From Oceanicaulis sp052055585 (GTDB lineage Bacteria; Pseudomonadota; Alphaproteobacteria; Caulobacterales; Maricaulaceae): a stretch of DNA of 64,000 nt. The translations under genes were made by a program, and so were the position numbers. Each line of letters opens with the position of its first letter. The stretch's first letter is position 1. The DNA lies in contig NZ_CP170485.1 in the NCBI RefSeq assembly GCF_052055585.1, forward strand, positions 1,054,001-1,118,000. The letters are read 5' to 3'. The notes beneath the pieces are model-generated. The model did not search any database. It saw only the letters and a list, made by a program, of their open reading frames with translations, and was not told the origin of the DNA. Positions 44,622 through 54,134 of the stretch are shown here, in pieces.

Positions 44622-47417
44622 TTGAGCGATTTGCCCCCTGAAACGCCCATGGATGAAGACCTTCCCGCCGCGCCCGGCGGACCGATGGTCGCCATCGAAG
44701 ACGAGATGAAGCGCAGCTATCTCGATTACGCCATGAGCGTGATCGTGAGCCGCGCCATTCCCGATGCGCGCGACGGCCTGAAGCCGGTGCACCGTCGCAT
44801 CCTGTGGGCCATGCATGAGGGTGGCTACAGCAAGGACAAGGCGTACAAGAAGTCTGCAAACGTCGTCGGCGACGTGATGGGCCGCTATCACCCGCACGGC
44901 GATAGCGCGATCTATGACGCCCTGGCGCGTATGGCGCAGCCCTTCTCCATGGGCCTGCCCCTGATGGACGGCCAGGGCAATTTCGGCTCCATGGACGGCG
45001 ATCCGCCCGCCGCCATGCGTTACACCGAGATCCGCATGGATCACCCGGCGGAAGCGCTGCTGGCCGATATCGACAAGGACACGGTCGAGTTCCGCGATAA
45101 CTATGACGGCTCCAAGCAAGAGCCGGTGGTGCTGCCCGCGCGCTATCCGAACCTTCTGGTCAACGGCGCCGGGGGCATTGCGGTGGGTATGGCCACCAAT
45201 ATCCCGCCTCATAACCTCAACGAGGTGGTGGACGCCACCGTGGCGCTCCTGGATCAGCCCGACATCACCGACACCGAGCTTCTGGAGTTCGTGCCGGCGC
45301 CGGACTTCCCGACAGGCGGCGAGATCATTGGCCGCTCGGGCGCGCGCAAGGCGCTGCTGGAAGGCCGTGGCTCGGTCATCCTGCGCGCCAAGACCTCGAT
45401 CGAGGATATCCGTCAGGGCCGCGAAGCCATCATCGTTCACGAGATTCCCTATCAGGTGAACAAGGCCACGATGGTCGAGAAGATCGCCGAGCTGGTGCGC
45501 GACAAGCGCGTCGAGGGCATTTCCGATCTGCGCGATGAATCCGACCGCTCCGGCGTGCGCGTGGTGATCGAGCTGAAGAAGGACGCCAACGCCGAGGTGA
45601 TCCTGAACCAGCTTTATCGCTGGAGCCCGCTGCAGACCTCGTTCGGCGTCAACATGCTGGCGCTGATCGGCGGTCGTCCGCAACAGGCGGGCCTGCGCGT
45701 CTTCCTTGAGACCTTCATCCATCACCGCAAGGAGGTGGTGGTCCGCCGCACCAAGTTTGACCTGAAGAAAGCGCGCGACCGCGCCCACGTCTTGATCGGT
45801 CTGGCGGTGGCTGTGGCCAATATCGACGAGATCATCGCCCTGATCCGCCGCGCGCCCGACCCGCAGACCGCGCGTCAGCAATTGCGCGACAAGGCCTGGC
45901 CGGCCAAGGATGTGGCGCCGCTGGTGGAGCTGGTCGCTGACCCGCGCTCCCAGATCAAGGATGGCGAGATCCGTCTGACCGAAGAGCAGGCGAAAGCCAT
46001 TCTCGACCTGCGCCTGCACCGTCTGACGGCGCTGGGCCGCGACGAGATCGGGGATGAGGCCAACAAGCTGGCCGAGACGATCGCCGACCTTCTGGACATT
46101 CTGCGCAGCCCGACCCGCATCCGCGACATCATCCGCAACGAGCTTCTGGACTCCAAAGCCAGCTTCGGCGTCGAGCGCCGCTCGGCGATCATCGAGGGTG
46201 ATCTGGGGATCGAGGACGAGGACCTGATCCCGCGCGAAGACATGGTCGTCACCCTGACCCATGGCGGCTATGTAAAGCGCACCGCGCTCTCGACCTATCG
46301 CGCCCAGAACCGCGGCGGCAAGGGCCGTGCGGGCATGGCGATGAAGGACGAGGATTTCGTGGCGACGCTGTTTGTGGCGTCCACCCACGCGCCGCTGCTG
46401 TTCTTCAGCTCTGACGGCATGGTCTACAAGACCAAGACCTGGCGCCTGCCGCTGGGTGCGCCGAACACCAAGGGCAAATACCTGACGAACCTCTTGCCCA
46501 GCCTCAATGACGGCGCCTGGATCACCTCGGTGATGGCGCTGCCCGAGGATGAGGAGAGCTGGGATCAGTACGACGTCATGTTCGCCACCACGGCGGGCAC
46601 GGTGCGTCGTAACAAGCTGTCTGACTTCGTGCAGGTGAACCGCAACGGCAAGATCGCCATGAAGCTGGACGAAGAGGGCTCGAAAATCCTCGACGTGCGG
46701 CTCTGTAATGAGGATCAGGACGTGCTGCTGGTCTCGGCCGGCGGCCGGGCGATCCGCTTCCCGGTGGGCGATGTGCGCGTCTTCGCGTCGCGCAATTCCA
46801 CCGGCGTGCGCGGCATCCGCCTGAAGGGCGATGACCGCCTGATCTCCATGGCGATCCTGAACCATATCGACGTCACCACCGACGAGGCGCGCGCCTATAT
46901 GAAGCACGCCAACGCCATGCGTCGGGCCGCCGGGCTTGAAGAGGATGATGCTGTCGTCAGCGCGCCTGAAGACGGCGAAGCCGGCGCAGACGTGGCGCTG
47001 AGCCCCGAACGCATCGCCGAGCTGGGCGCGGCGGAAGAGTTCGTGCTGACTGTGGCTCAGGATGGCCTCGGCAAGCGCTCGAGCGCTTATGATTATCGCG
47101 TCATGGGACGCGGCAATCAGGGCGTGGCGGCGCACGACATGAGCAAGGTCAAGGAACTCGCAGCCTGTTTCCCTGTCATCGACGGTGACACTGTCATGGC
47201 GGTCACCGATGGCGGTCAGCTGATCCGCTTCCCGGTGGACACCGTGCGGATCGCGGCGCGTGCGACCAAGGGCGTGCGGTTGATCCGTCTGGCGGAAGGC
47301 GAAAAAGTCGTGTCTGTTGTCCGCATCGCCGAGAGCGAGGACGGCGCCAGCGCAGATGAGAGCGGTGAAGAGGGCGAGGCCCCGAACACCCCGGATGCGC
47401 CGGAAGACGAGAACTAG
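44622..47417 (+). CDS. gyrA: DNA gyrase subunit A
   Basis: A 931-residue GyrA. It has the N-terminal breakage-reunion domain (IPDARDGLKPVHRRILWAM), the active Tyr in AMRYTEIR, and the C-terminal beta-pinwheel with the GyrA-box in NRGGKGRAG. At the quinolone-determining loop HPHGDSAIYD, the Ser and Asp equivalent to E. coli S83 and D87 are retained. The start is TTG at 44622, with AGGA about 10 nt upstream; an ATG nine codons inside is an alternative. Length is within the usual range plus an acidic tail. Confidence 0.96.
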   Translation: MSDLPPETPMDEDLPAAPGGPMVAIEDEMKRSYLDYAMSVIVSRAIPDARDGLKPVHRRILWAMHEGGYSKDKAYKKSANVVGDVMGRYHPHGDSAIYDALARMAQPFSMGLPLMDGQGNFGSMDGDPPAAMRYTEIRMDHPAEALLADIDKDTVEFRDNYDGSKQEPVVLPARYPNLLVNGAGGIAVGMATNIPPHNLNEVVDATVALLDQPDITDTELLEFVPAPDFPTGGEIIGRSGARKALLEGRGSVILRAKTSIEDIRQGREAIIVHEIPYQVNKATMVEKIAELVRDKRVEGISDLRDESDRSGVRVVIELKKDANAEVILNQLYRWSPLQTSFGVNMLALIGGRPQQAGLRVFLETFIHHRKEVVVRRTKFDLKKARDRAHVLIGLAVAVANIDEIIALIRRAPDPQTARQQLRDKAWPAKDVAPLVELVADPRSQIKDGEIRLTEEQAKAILDLRLHRLTALGRDEIGDEANKLAETIADLLDILRSPTRIRDIIRNELLDSKASFGVERRSAIIEGDLGIEDEDLIPREDMVVTLTHGGYVKRTALSTYRAQNRGGKGRAGMAMKDEDFVATLFVASTHAPLLFFSSDGMVYKTKTWRLPLGAPNTKGKYLTNLLPSLNDGAWITSVMALPEDEESWDQYDVMFATTAGTVRRNKLSDFVQVNRNGKIAMKLDEEGSKILDVRLCNEDQDVLLVSAGGRAIRFPVGDVRVFASRNSTGVRGIRLKGDDRLISMAILNHIDVTTDEARAYMKHANAMRRAAGLEEDDAVVSAPEDGEAGADVALSPERIAELGAAEEFVLTVAQDGLGKRSSAYDYRVMGRGNQGVAAHDMSKVKELAACFPVIDGDTVMAVTDGGQLIRFPVDTVRIAARATKGVRLIRLAEGEKVVSVVRIAESEDGASADESGEEGEAPNTPDAPEDEN

Positions 47418-47459
47418 ACCGGGGCTTCACCACCAGGCCCGGCTTCGGGGAGTATAGCC

Positions 47460-47951
47460 ATGAAAAAGCGCGTCGCGCTCTATCCGGGCACGTTCGATCC
47501 CATTACGAACGGCCATCTGGATATTATCGGCCGGGCCGTGAAGCTTTATGACAAGCTGGTCATTGGCGTGGCGCGCAATGACGCCAAGGGCCCGTTATTC
47601 AGCTTTGACGAGCGGGTCGAGATGGCGCGCGAACTGGCGGAATCCGTGGCGGGCGACACCGAGATCGAGGTGCTGCCGTTTGAAGGGCTTCTCATGCACT
47701 TCGCCGAGAAAGTCGGCGCCAATTCCATCATTCGCGGCCTGCGCGCCGTGTCGGACTTCGAGTACGAGTTCCAGATGGTGGGCATGAACCAGCGCCTTAA
47801 TGCGGACATTGAAACCGTATTCCTGATGGCTGACCCGCGTCACCAGGCGATCGCCTCGCGTCTGGTCAAGGAAATCGCCAAGCTGGGCGGGGATATCGAC
47901 CCCTTCGTGCCGCAGCTTGTCAAAGACCGTCTGCTGGAGAAATTCGTCTGA
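47460..47951 (+). CDS. coaD: Phosphopantetheine adenylyltransferase
   Basis: A 163-residue CoaD, which transfers AMP from ATP to 4'-phosphopantetheine in CoA synthesis. The nucleotide motif YPGTFDPITNGHLDII (8-23), with TxGH, and the conserved SIIRGLRAVSDFEYEFQM (about 86-103) are intact. GGGGAG precedes the ATG, 42 bp after gyrA. The next gene starts on the last base of its stop. Confidence 0.96.
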   Translation: MKKRVALYPGTFDPITNGHLDIIGRAVKLYDKLVIGVARNDAKGPLFSFDERVEMARELAESVAGDTEIEVLPFEGLLMHFAEKVGANSIIRGLRAVSDFEYEFQMVGMNQRLNADIETVFLMADPRHQAIASRLVKEIAKLGGDIDPFVPQLVKDRLLEKFV

Positions 47952-48919
47952 TGCGCACCACCGCCTCCCTGTTCGCCACCGCCTGCCTGTCAGCCCTCAT
48001 GCTGACGGCCTGTGCTGAAGCTGAAACCGAGACTGAAGCCGAGACCGCGACGCAAGACAGCGGCGCGTCGTCATCGACGCCGGCCGCCGCACCGGCGGAG
48101 CCGGGCGCAGACATTATCGCCAATGCGCCTGACAGCGCCTGGCGCACGGTGGATGCCGAAGACCTCGTGCATCTGGTGACCAACAAGGGGGAAGTCTGGA
48201 TCGAGATCCAGGACGAGTTCACCCCGATGCATGCTGCGCGCATCCGCGAGATCGCCGAGACGAACTGGCTGGACTGGAAAGTGTTTCACCGGGTGATCGA
48301 CGGCTTCATGGCTCAAGGCGGCGGCGCAGTGGACAATCCCAGCATACAGGCGCCGTTTGATCCTCTTCAGGCCGAGTTCGGCATTCGTCGCGATCCCAAT
48401 GAAATCCCCGTCTACGAGACCCAGGAACGGCGCTCCACCGAGCGCGGACCGATGGCTCAGGCCGGGTACTGGAATGGCTTCCCGGTCGGCACACAACCGT
48501 CTGCTCTGGCCGGGATCGTCGCGGATGGCCGGGTGGAGAGCTGGCTGCTGCATTGCGACGGCGCCGCCGCCATGGCGCGGACGAACGACCCCAACTCGGC
48601 GAATGCGCAATTCTATATCGTGCGCGGGGAGGCCGAGCACCTGAACACCCAGTACACGGTCTGGGGCAAGGTGCGTCAGGGACAGGACGTGATCGAGAGT
48701 CTGAATGTCGGCACGCAGGGACAGACCCTGGGCTTCCGTCCGGACATCATCGAAGAGTTTGAAATGGCGACCCAGATGGACAATGCGCCGACGGTGCAGG
48801 TCATGGATACCAGCTCGCCGACTTTCAGCGCCTATCTTGAAGCGCTGGCCGCGAGCCGCGATAACGGCCGCCTGCCTGATATCTGCTCAATCGACGTGCC
48901 CGTGCGCGTCCTCGACTAA
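47951..48919 (+). CDS. Cyclophilin-type peptidylprolyl isomerase lipoprotein
   Basis: A 322-residue lipoprotein (lipobox LTAC ending at Cys21) with a Thr/Glu-rich linker, then a cyclophilin domain from about 75 to 265. Family motifs are visible: FHRVIDGFMAQGGG, the AMAR block AAAMARTNDPNSANAQFYIV, and QYTVWGKVRQGQDV. An insertion between strands (about 125-185) enlarges it beyond the 150-residue minimal form. The ATG shares one base with the coaD stop. A periplasmic folding role is likely. Confidence 0.9.
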   Translation: MRTTASLFATACLSALMLTACAEAETETEAETATQDSGASSSTPAAAPAEPGADIIANAPDSAWRTVDAEDLVHLVTNKGEVWIEIQDEFTPMHAARIREIAETNWLDWKVFHRVIDGFMAQGGGAVDNPSIQAPFDPLQAEFGIRRDPNEIPVYETQERRSTERGPMAQAGYWNGFPVGTQPSALAGIVADGRVESWLLHCDGAAAMARTNDPNSANAQFYIVRGEAEHLNTQYTVWGKVRQGQDVIESLNVGTQGQTLGFRPDIIEEFEMATQMDNAPTVQVMDTSSPTFSAYLEALAASRDNGRLPDICSIDVPVRVLD

Positions 48920-48945
48920 GAACACATCCCCAAAAGGAGGCCGTC

Positions 48946-49398
48946 GTGTCCGACGCCAACCAAAACCTGGTTTTCACTCTTGAAGGCGGCGACGTTGTCA
49001 TCCGTCTGCGCCCTGATCTCGCGCCCAAGCATGTGGCGCGTATTTCCGAACTGGCGGCTGACGGCTTCTATGACGGCCTGACCTTCCACCGCGTCATCGA
49101 TGGCTTCGTGGCTCAGGGCGGCTGCCCGAACGGCAATGGCATGGGCGGCTCTGGCCAGAACATCCCTGCGGAATTCAACGATGAACCGCATGTGCGCGGC
49201 ACCATGTCGATGGCCCGTGCGATGGACCCGAACTCCGCTGACAGTCAGTTCTTCATCTGCCTGGACGCCGTGCCGTATCTGGATGGTCAGTACACGGTCT
49301 GGGGCGAAGTCATCGAAGGCATGGAACACGTGGACGCGCTGCCCAAGGGCGAGCCGCCGGCCAATCCGGGCAAGATCGTCAAGGCCGAGCTGCGCTAG
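48946..49398 (+). CDS. ppiB: Cytosolic cyclophilin peptidylprolyl isomerase
   Basis: A 150-residue minimal cyclophilin. The catalytic region contains LTFHRVIDGFVAQGGCPNGNG (45-65), GTMSMARAMDPNSADSQFFICL, and QYTVWGEVIEGME. It has no signal peptide, so it acts in the cytosol, while the neighbouring lipoprotein cyclophilin acts outside. The GTG start is supported by a perfect AAAAGGAGG. It ends the coaD operon and is followed by a terminator. Confidence 0.94.
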   Translation: MSDANQNLVFTLEGGDVVIRLRPDLAPKHVARISELAADGFYDGLTFHRVIDGFVAQGGCPNGNGMGGSGQNIPAEFNDEPHVRGTMSMARAMDPNSADSQFFICLDAVPYLDGQYTVWGEVIEGMEHVDALPKGEPPANPGKIVKAELR

Positions 49399-49422
49399 GC
49401 GGCCGATCCATACACGAGTGAA

Positions 49423-49456
49423 ACGGGCGGCCCATGGGGCCGCCCGTTTGCGTTTC
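49423..49456 (+). terminator. Intrinsic terminator after ppiB
   Basis: An 11-bp perfect stem (49423-49433 with 49437-49447), 3-nt loop, is followed by TTGCGTTTC. It also faces the end of the convergent EEP gene at 49461. Confidence 0.8.
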
Positions 49457-49460
49457 TCGG

Positions 49461-50435
49461 TCAGGCGCCGCAGCGCTCCACCAGGGTCATGACCGGGCGA
49501 TGATCCGAACCGGCGTCCGGCGCCACGCCCGTGCGTGAGGCGCATAGATCCTCGCTGATCCAGATATGGTCTATGCCAATGACCGGAATCGGCAAAGCGC
49601 GTTCTGACGGCCAGGTCCGCAGACCGTGTGTGATGCGTTGCAGCGGGTCGAGCGATTGCGCCAATAAACGCATCTGGAAGCCATGTTCGGCTGTATTGAA
49701 ATCGCCAGCCAGAATTTGGGACTGATGGGTCTGATCCGCGATCAGGCCGGCCAGACGTTCGCGATGATAGGCGTACAGGTCCGGGCGTGTCGGGCGTGCG
49801 AAATGCGTGCTGGTCAGGCGCAGCGGCGCGCCCTGAAACTCGATCTGCATATAGGCGATTGGCACGGTGCGGTACGCATCGCAGCCTTGCTCGATCACGG
49901 GCAGGCGCGAGATCAGTGTGGCGCCCCAGGGGCAGCGGATCTGGTGGGGAAATTCAGCTTCGAGGCTTTGCGGGATCTCGCGCAAGCTCCCGCCGATTTC
50001 CTGCAGGAAGGCCACATCGAAATCCCCGTTCCGCAGGAAGGCGATGGCGGCGTCATGGTCGCGGTTCAGATTCCACAGATTGAAGGTGACAAGTCTTAAC
50101 GCCTCTCCGGTCTCGCTGCGTGGCGGCAGGGCGTCCGGCCGGGCAATGAGCTGGGCGTAGGGCAGGGCGAGGAAGACCAGCGTGGCGCTGGCCGCCATGC
50201 CGATGCCGCGCACCAAAAACAACCCCTTCGCCCGGAATACCCATAGCGTGGTGAAAACCGTCACGCCCGCCAGGACCGGCAGGGGCCAGAGCATGTTGAA
50301 GACATCGGCCTTGGGATAGACCCGTCCGGTCAGACTCAAACCGATGACAAGCGCCAGTCCCAGACAGGCGCCGATGCAGGCCAGCCAGGAGAGAATTTGG
50401 TACACCGCTGGCAGGCGGTTCGGCGTCGGGATCAT
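49461..50435 (-). CDS. Membrane-bound endonuclease/exonuclease/phosphatase family protein
   Basis: A 324-residue protein with three N-terminal membrane helices (about 13-33, 46-64 and 72-95) and a periplasmic EEP domain (about 112-322). The metal-dependent motifs are intact: VTFNLWNLN, AFLQEIGG, LAGDFNT, IGIDHIW and GSDHRPVM. This layout is like YafD-type proteins, whose substrates (nucleic acids, phospholipids or inositol phosphates) are not established. It is divergent from queA. Confidence 0.87.
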   Translation of the reverse strand: MIPTPNRLPAVYQILSWLACIGACLGLALVIGLSLTGRVYPKADVFNMLWPLPVLAGVTVFTTLWVFRAKGLFLVRGIGMAASATLVFLALPYAQLIARPDALPPRSETGEALRLVTFNLWNLNRDHDAAIAFLRNGDFDVAFLQEIGGSLREIPQSLEAEFPHQIRCPWGATLISRLPVIEQGCDAYRTVPIAYMQIEFQGAPLRLTSTHFARPTRPDLYAYHRERLAGLIADQTHQSQILAGDFNTAEHGFQMRLLAQSLDPLQRITHGLRTWPSERALPIPVIGIDHIWISEDLCASRTGVAPDAGSDHRPVMTLVERCGA

Positions 50436-50507
50436 GGGGCGTTCTGTCTCGATGGCTGGCGGGCGGTCAATGAGGTGCGTATATCACCGCCAGCTTGAAG
50501 GAAGGTT

Positions 50508-51581
50508 ATGACCCAAATGAGACTGACCGATTTTGACTTTCACCTGCCCGAGGACCGGATTGCGCTGCGTCCGGCCCGGCCGCGCGACAGCGCGCGCCTG
50601 TTGCAGGTGAAGGATGGCGGTCTGTCTGACCTGGGCGTGCTCGACCTTCCGAACCTGCTCGAACCGGGCGACCTTCTGGTCTTCAACGATACCCGCGTCA
50701 TTCCTGCAGCGCTGACAGGCGTTCGCCCGGCGCGCGCCCATGGCGGCGGTGGAGATGTGGAGATCGAGATCAATCTGCACAAGCGTGATGACGAAGCCGT
50801 CTGGCGCGCCTTTGTGCGTCCGGCCAAGCGCCTGAAAGAGGGCGACACGCTGCAGTTCAAGGGCGGGCTGACCGCAGAAGTGTCCGAGAAACGCGAGGGC
50901 GGGGAGGTCGTTCTGACCTTTGATCGTGCGGGCGTTGAACTCGACAAGGCGATCGTTGAGGCCGGGGCGCCGCCGCTGCCGCCCTATATCGCGTCCAAGC
51001 GCGCCGCCGATGCCGCTGATCTTGAGGACTATCAGACGGTCTATGCCGCGCCGGACAAGGCGGGCTCGGTCGCTGCGCCGACCGCAGGCCTGCACTTCAC
51101 CGATCATCTGTTTGACGCGCTCGACGCGCGCGGCATCAAGCGCACCCATGTGACCTTGCATGTGGGGGCGGGGACTTTCCTGCCGGTAAAGACCGAGGAT
51201 TTGTCCGAGCATCAGATGCATGCCGAATGGTATTCGGTCAGCGAAGAGGCGGCGCGGATGATTAACGAGACCCGCAAGGCGGGCGGTCGCATCATCGCCG
51301 TGGGCACCACTTCGGTCCGCACGCTGGAAAGCGCAGCGGACGAAGACGGGACGGTCCGCGCCGAAGCGCGCGACACCGCGATCTTCATCACGCCGGGCTA
51401 TCGCTTCAAGGTGATCGACGCGCTGATGACCAATTTCCACCTGCCCAAATCCACGCTCTTCATGCTGGTCAGCGCGCTGGCGGGATATGAGGAGATGAAG
51501 GCGGCCTATGCTCACGCCATCGCTGAGCACTACCGCTTCTTCTCCTACGGCGATTCCAGCCTGCTCTGGCGGAAGGGCTAG
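50508..51581 (+). CDS. queA: S-adenosylmethionine:tRNA ribosyltransferase-isomerase
   Basis: A 357-residue QueA, which adds the ribosyl part of SAM to preQ1-tRNA to make epoxyqueuosine. Signatures include DLLVFNDTRVIPA (about 51-63), APTAGLHFT and THVTLHVGAGTFLPV in the centre, and LMTNFHLPKSTLFMLVSA near the end. AAGGTT is the nearest purine site to the ATG. tgt, the preceding pathway step, is 2.5 kb downstream. Its stop shares CTAG at 51578-51581 with a tiny convergent gene. Confidence 0.96.
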   Translation: MTQMRLTDFDFHLPEDRIALRPARPRDSARLLQVKDGGLSDLGVLDLPNLLEPGDLLVFNDTRVIPAALTGVRPARAHGGGGDVEIEINLHKRDDEAVWRAFVRPAKRLKEGDTLQFKGGLTAEVSEKREGGEVVLTFDRAGVELDKAIVEAGAPPLPPYIASKRAADAADLEDYQTVYAAPDKAGSVAAPTAGLHFTDHLFDALDARGIKRTHVTLHVGAGTFLPVKTEDLSEHQMHAEWYSVSEEAARMINETRKAGGRIIAVGTTSVRTLESAADEDGTVRAEARDTAIFITPGYRFKVIDALMTNFHLPKSTLFMLVSALAGYEEMKAAYAHAIAEHYRFFSYGDSSLLWRKG

Positions 51582-51736
51582 GCGCCTGCGCCGCAAACGC
51601 CGCCCGCATCCACCTCGTCATAGCCCTGTCGGCTGAGATAGACGGCGCAGCCGCAAGCAAGCTCCGGATCGGCTTTCACGGTCTCTTCGTTATCCAACAC
51701 CATCAGGCACAGATATTCGTACTCGTCTTTCATCAT
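51578..51736 (-). CDS. Small four-cysteine protein
   Basis: A 52-residue protein with a good AAGGAG ribosome site before ATG-ATG. It has cysteines at 10, 28, 30 and 48, the middle two as CGC, and an acidic N-terminal half. The spacing could support a small metal or Fe-S site, or a disulfide-bonded peptide. I do not recognise a family. It starts 117 bp upstream of (divergent from) the degenerate lactamase-fold gene and ends in the queA stop. Being short, its coding status rests on the ribosome site and the even Cys pattern. Confidence 0.6.
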   Translation of the reverse strand: MMKDEYEYLCLMVLDNEETVKADPELACGCAVYLSRQGYDEVDAGGVCGAGA

Positions 51737-51853
51737 GGCAGGCTCCTTTTTGCGGGGCTCATCCTGCGCCTGCCTGATGATCACGGTCCAATCGATAGTT
51801 TGTGTGCGTGCCAGTGAGGGGCTCTATAATGGGGGCAGCACAGGAGCAGACTA

Positions 51854-52567
51854 ATGCCGGTAATCTGGACGGAATGCCTTGAGGGAAGCGGGGTCTGGCG
51901 CGCGGTCTATGACTGCCCGACCTTTGGTGAGGTGAACGCGCTGGCGATCCGGCTCGGTGAGCTGGAGCTCGCGGTTCTCAGCCCGCCGCCGGATCCTGAG
52001 GGCGTGTACCTGGAGGCTCTGAGCCATCTGGGTCGGGTCACGGCGCTGATCGCGCCGAATGCTGCGCATACGTCCGGTCTGGCGAGCTGGAAACAACGCT
52101 GTCCGGATGCCGGGATCTATGCCGCCGACGCGGTCACCGCGAAAGTGGCGAAGGCGTGTGGTGAGACGGTTCAGCCGGTCAGCCGGATGATCTGCCCGGA
52201 GGGCGTGATGATCTATGCGGCCCCCGGCGTGACCAGCGGCAGCCTGTTCATGATTTCAAGCCGGGGCGGAAAGATCGTCGCTTATCTCGATGAACTGGTC
52301 GTCTGCATGCGTGACTGGCCGCGCAACTGGCTTTCAAAAGCGCTCTATTTTCTGACCGGAACGCATCCGGGGCTGACCCTCAATTACCTCTTCCTGCACT
52401 GGTTCGGGAAGGACAAGCTCGCGCTCCTGACAGACGCCGAAAAGATTGCGCAGCGAGCGGACATGATTTGCGGGGCGCACGGGATGACCGTCGAGGACAT
52501 TGAAGACCTCAGCGGTGTTCACTCGATGATCCGGTTGGAACGCGAGCTGCGCGATCACGGGCGGTAG
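51854..52567 (+). CDS. Degenerate metallo-beta-lactamase-fold protein (DUF4336-like)
   Basis: A 237-residue protein with the strand-helix layout of the metallo-beta-lactamase superfamily. The segment ALIAPNAAHTSGLASWKQRCPDAGIYA (about 60-86), seen also in DUF4336-type proteins, replaces the usual HxHxDH motif. That implies no standard dinuclear metal site. The remaining family histidine positions are partly kept (GAHGM near 216). Function unknown. The last 13 bases overlap the convergent carboxylase gene. Confidence 0.72.
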   Translation: MPVIWTECLEGSGVWRAVYDCPTFGEVNALAIRLGELELAVLSPPPDPEGVYLEALSHLGRVTALIAPNAAHTSGLASWKQRCPDAGIYAADAVTAKVAKACGETVQPVSRMICPEGVMIYAAPGVTSGSLFMISSRGGKIVAYLDELVVCMRDWPRNWLSKALYFLTGTHPGLTLNYLFLHWFGKDKLALLTDAEKIAQRADMICGAHGMTVEDIEDLSGVHSMIRLERELRDHGR

Positions 52568-54102
52568 CGCGTTCCAGGCTTGTCGCGGGTGCGCAGCTTG
52601 GCGGTCAGGTTGGCGAACTCGGTCAGGAGCGGCCTTGTCTCGGCGGGGTCGATGATCTCCTCGATCCAGAACCGCTCGGCGGTCTTGAACGGATCGGAGA
52701 GGTCCTTCATCCGGGCGCGCAATTCGGCTTTCAGCGCTTCAGGATCCTCGGCCTTTTCCAGCACCGATTTGAACGCGGCTTCCACCCCGCCCTCAAGCGG
52801 CAGCGAGCCCCAGTCGCCCGACGGCCAGGCATAGCGATAGCGGAAGCGGGTATGGTCCATCATCGCCGCGCCCGCCACGCCATAGGCCTTGCGGATCAGC
52901 ATGGTGCACCAGGGCACGCTGGCCTGATAGATCGCTGACAGGGCGCGGGCGCCATGACGGATCGTGCCGGCGCGCTCGGCGCGGGTGCCGATCACAAAGC
53001 CCGGCACATCTACGAAATGCACCACGGGCAGGCGGAAGGTTTCCGCCAGATCCACAAAGCGGATGATCTTTTGCGCCGCTTCCGCGGTCCAGCCGCCGCC
53101 ATAGACATTGGGATTGCTGGCCAACACCGCGACGGGCCAGCCATCGAGCCGGGCGAGGGCGGTGATCACCGAGCTGCCGAAATGACGGCCCATCTCGAAC
53201 ACGCTGCCCTGATCGAGCGTCGTATTGAGGATGGCGCGCATGTCATAGCCAAAGCGCTTGTCCTTGGGCACGATCTCGCGAAGGCTGTCATCCTGACGCT
53301 TGGGATCATCACTGGGGGTTATGCGGTCCGCCGCATCGCCAGCCATGTCAGGCAGGTAGGAGAGGAACCAGCGCGCCGCCTCCATGGCGTCCGCTTCACT
53401 GGCATAGGCGTCATCCGCGGCGCCCGCGGCGAGCTGCAGGTCTGAACCGCCCAGCTCTTCCTTGGTGACATGCTCGCCCACGCCCGCGACCACGGGCGGG
53501 CCGGTGATGAACATTTGCGACTGGCCCTTGACCATCACGCAATAGTGCGAGGATACAGCCCGCGCCGCGCCCAGTCCCGCCACGGGGCCAAGCGCGAGGG
53601 AAACCACGGGCACGCGTTCGAGATTGGCGACCACCTGATCCCAGGCCGGATTGAAGGGGACATAGCTCGCGCCCATGTCGAGAATGGATTTGACCGAGCC
53701 GCCGCCGCCCGTGCCCTCGATCAGCCGGATCAGCGGCAGGCCCAGCTCGCCCGCCATCTTTTCCGCTTCGATCTGCTTTTCGACGATCGCGGCGTCTGCG
53801 GCGCCCCCGCGCACCGTGAAATCATCGGCGACGACGGCCACAGGGCGCCCGCGCACCGTGCCGCGCCCGAAGATGCAGTTGGCCGGGGAGAAATCCTCAA
53901 GCCCGCCATCGCTGCCCGCGCGTGCTTTTCCGGTAATGGAGCCGATTTCGCGAAAACTGCCCGGATCGAGTAAAAGGTCGAGCCTTTCCCGCACGTTGAG
54001 GCGACCTGCCGCCTTCTGACGGGCCAGTTTTTCCGCCCCGCCCATGTTATGGGCCAGCGCCTGACGCTTGCGCAAATGGGCGATTTCGTCTTTCCAGCTC
54101 AT
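52555..54102 (-). CDS. Acyl-CoA carboxylase beta (carboxyltransferase) subunit
   Basis: A 515-residue carboxyltransferase of the propionyl-/methylcrotonyl-/geranyl-CoA carboxylase beta type. The N-terminal half has KLARQKAAGRLNVRERLDLLLDPGSF and the acyl-CoA region around GGGGSVKSILDMG. The C-terminal half has FVDVPGFVIGTRAE and KAYGVAGAAMM, the biotin-side oxyanion loops. No biotin-carrying alpha subunit is in the window, so the acyl-CoA preference cannot be assigned. It is divergent from tgt with a 32-bp gap. Confidence 0.9.
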   Translation of the reverse strand: MSWKDEIAHLRKRQALAHNMGGAEKLARQKAAGRLNVRERLDLLLDPGSFREIGSITGKARAGSDGGLEDFSPANCIFGRGTVRGRPVAVVADDFTVRGGAADAAIVEKQIEAEKMAGELGLPLIRLIEGTGGGGSVKSILDMGASYVPFNPAWDQVVANLERVPVVSLALGPVAGLGAARAVSSHYCVMVKGQSQMFITGPPVVAGVGEHVTKEELGGSDLQLAAGAADDAYASEADAMEAARWFLSYLPDMAGDAADRITPSDDPKRQDDSLREIVPKDKRFGYDMRAILNTTLDQGSVFEMGRHFGSSVITALARLDGWPVAVLASNPNVYGGGWTAEAAQKIIRFVDLAETFRLPVVHFVDVPGFVIGTRAERAGTIRHGARALSAIYQASVPWCTMLIRKAYGVAGAAMMDHTRFRYRYAWPSGDWGSLPLEGGVEAAFKSVLEKAEDPEALKAELRARMKDLSDPFKTAERFWIEEIIDPAETRPLLTEFANLTAKLRTRDKPGTRYRP

Positions 54103-54134
54103 TCAAGTCACTCCCGCACTATCGCCAGGTTCTG

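Noticed and set aside
44700..45000. Quinolone-resistance substitutions in gyrA
   Set aside because: Ser and Asp at the E. coli 83 and 87 positions are unchanged.
44505..47135. 876-residue open frame antisense to gyrA
   Set aside because: It mirrors gyrA codon by codon. High-G+C third positions remove stop codons from one antisense frame, and the translation is His/Gln/Arg-rich with no family pattern. gyrA is certain.
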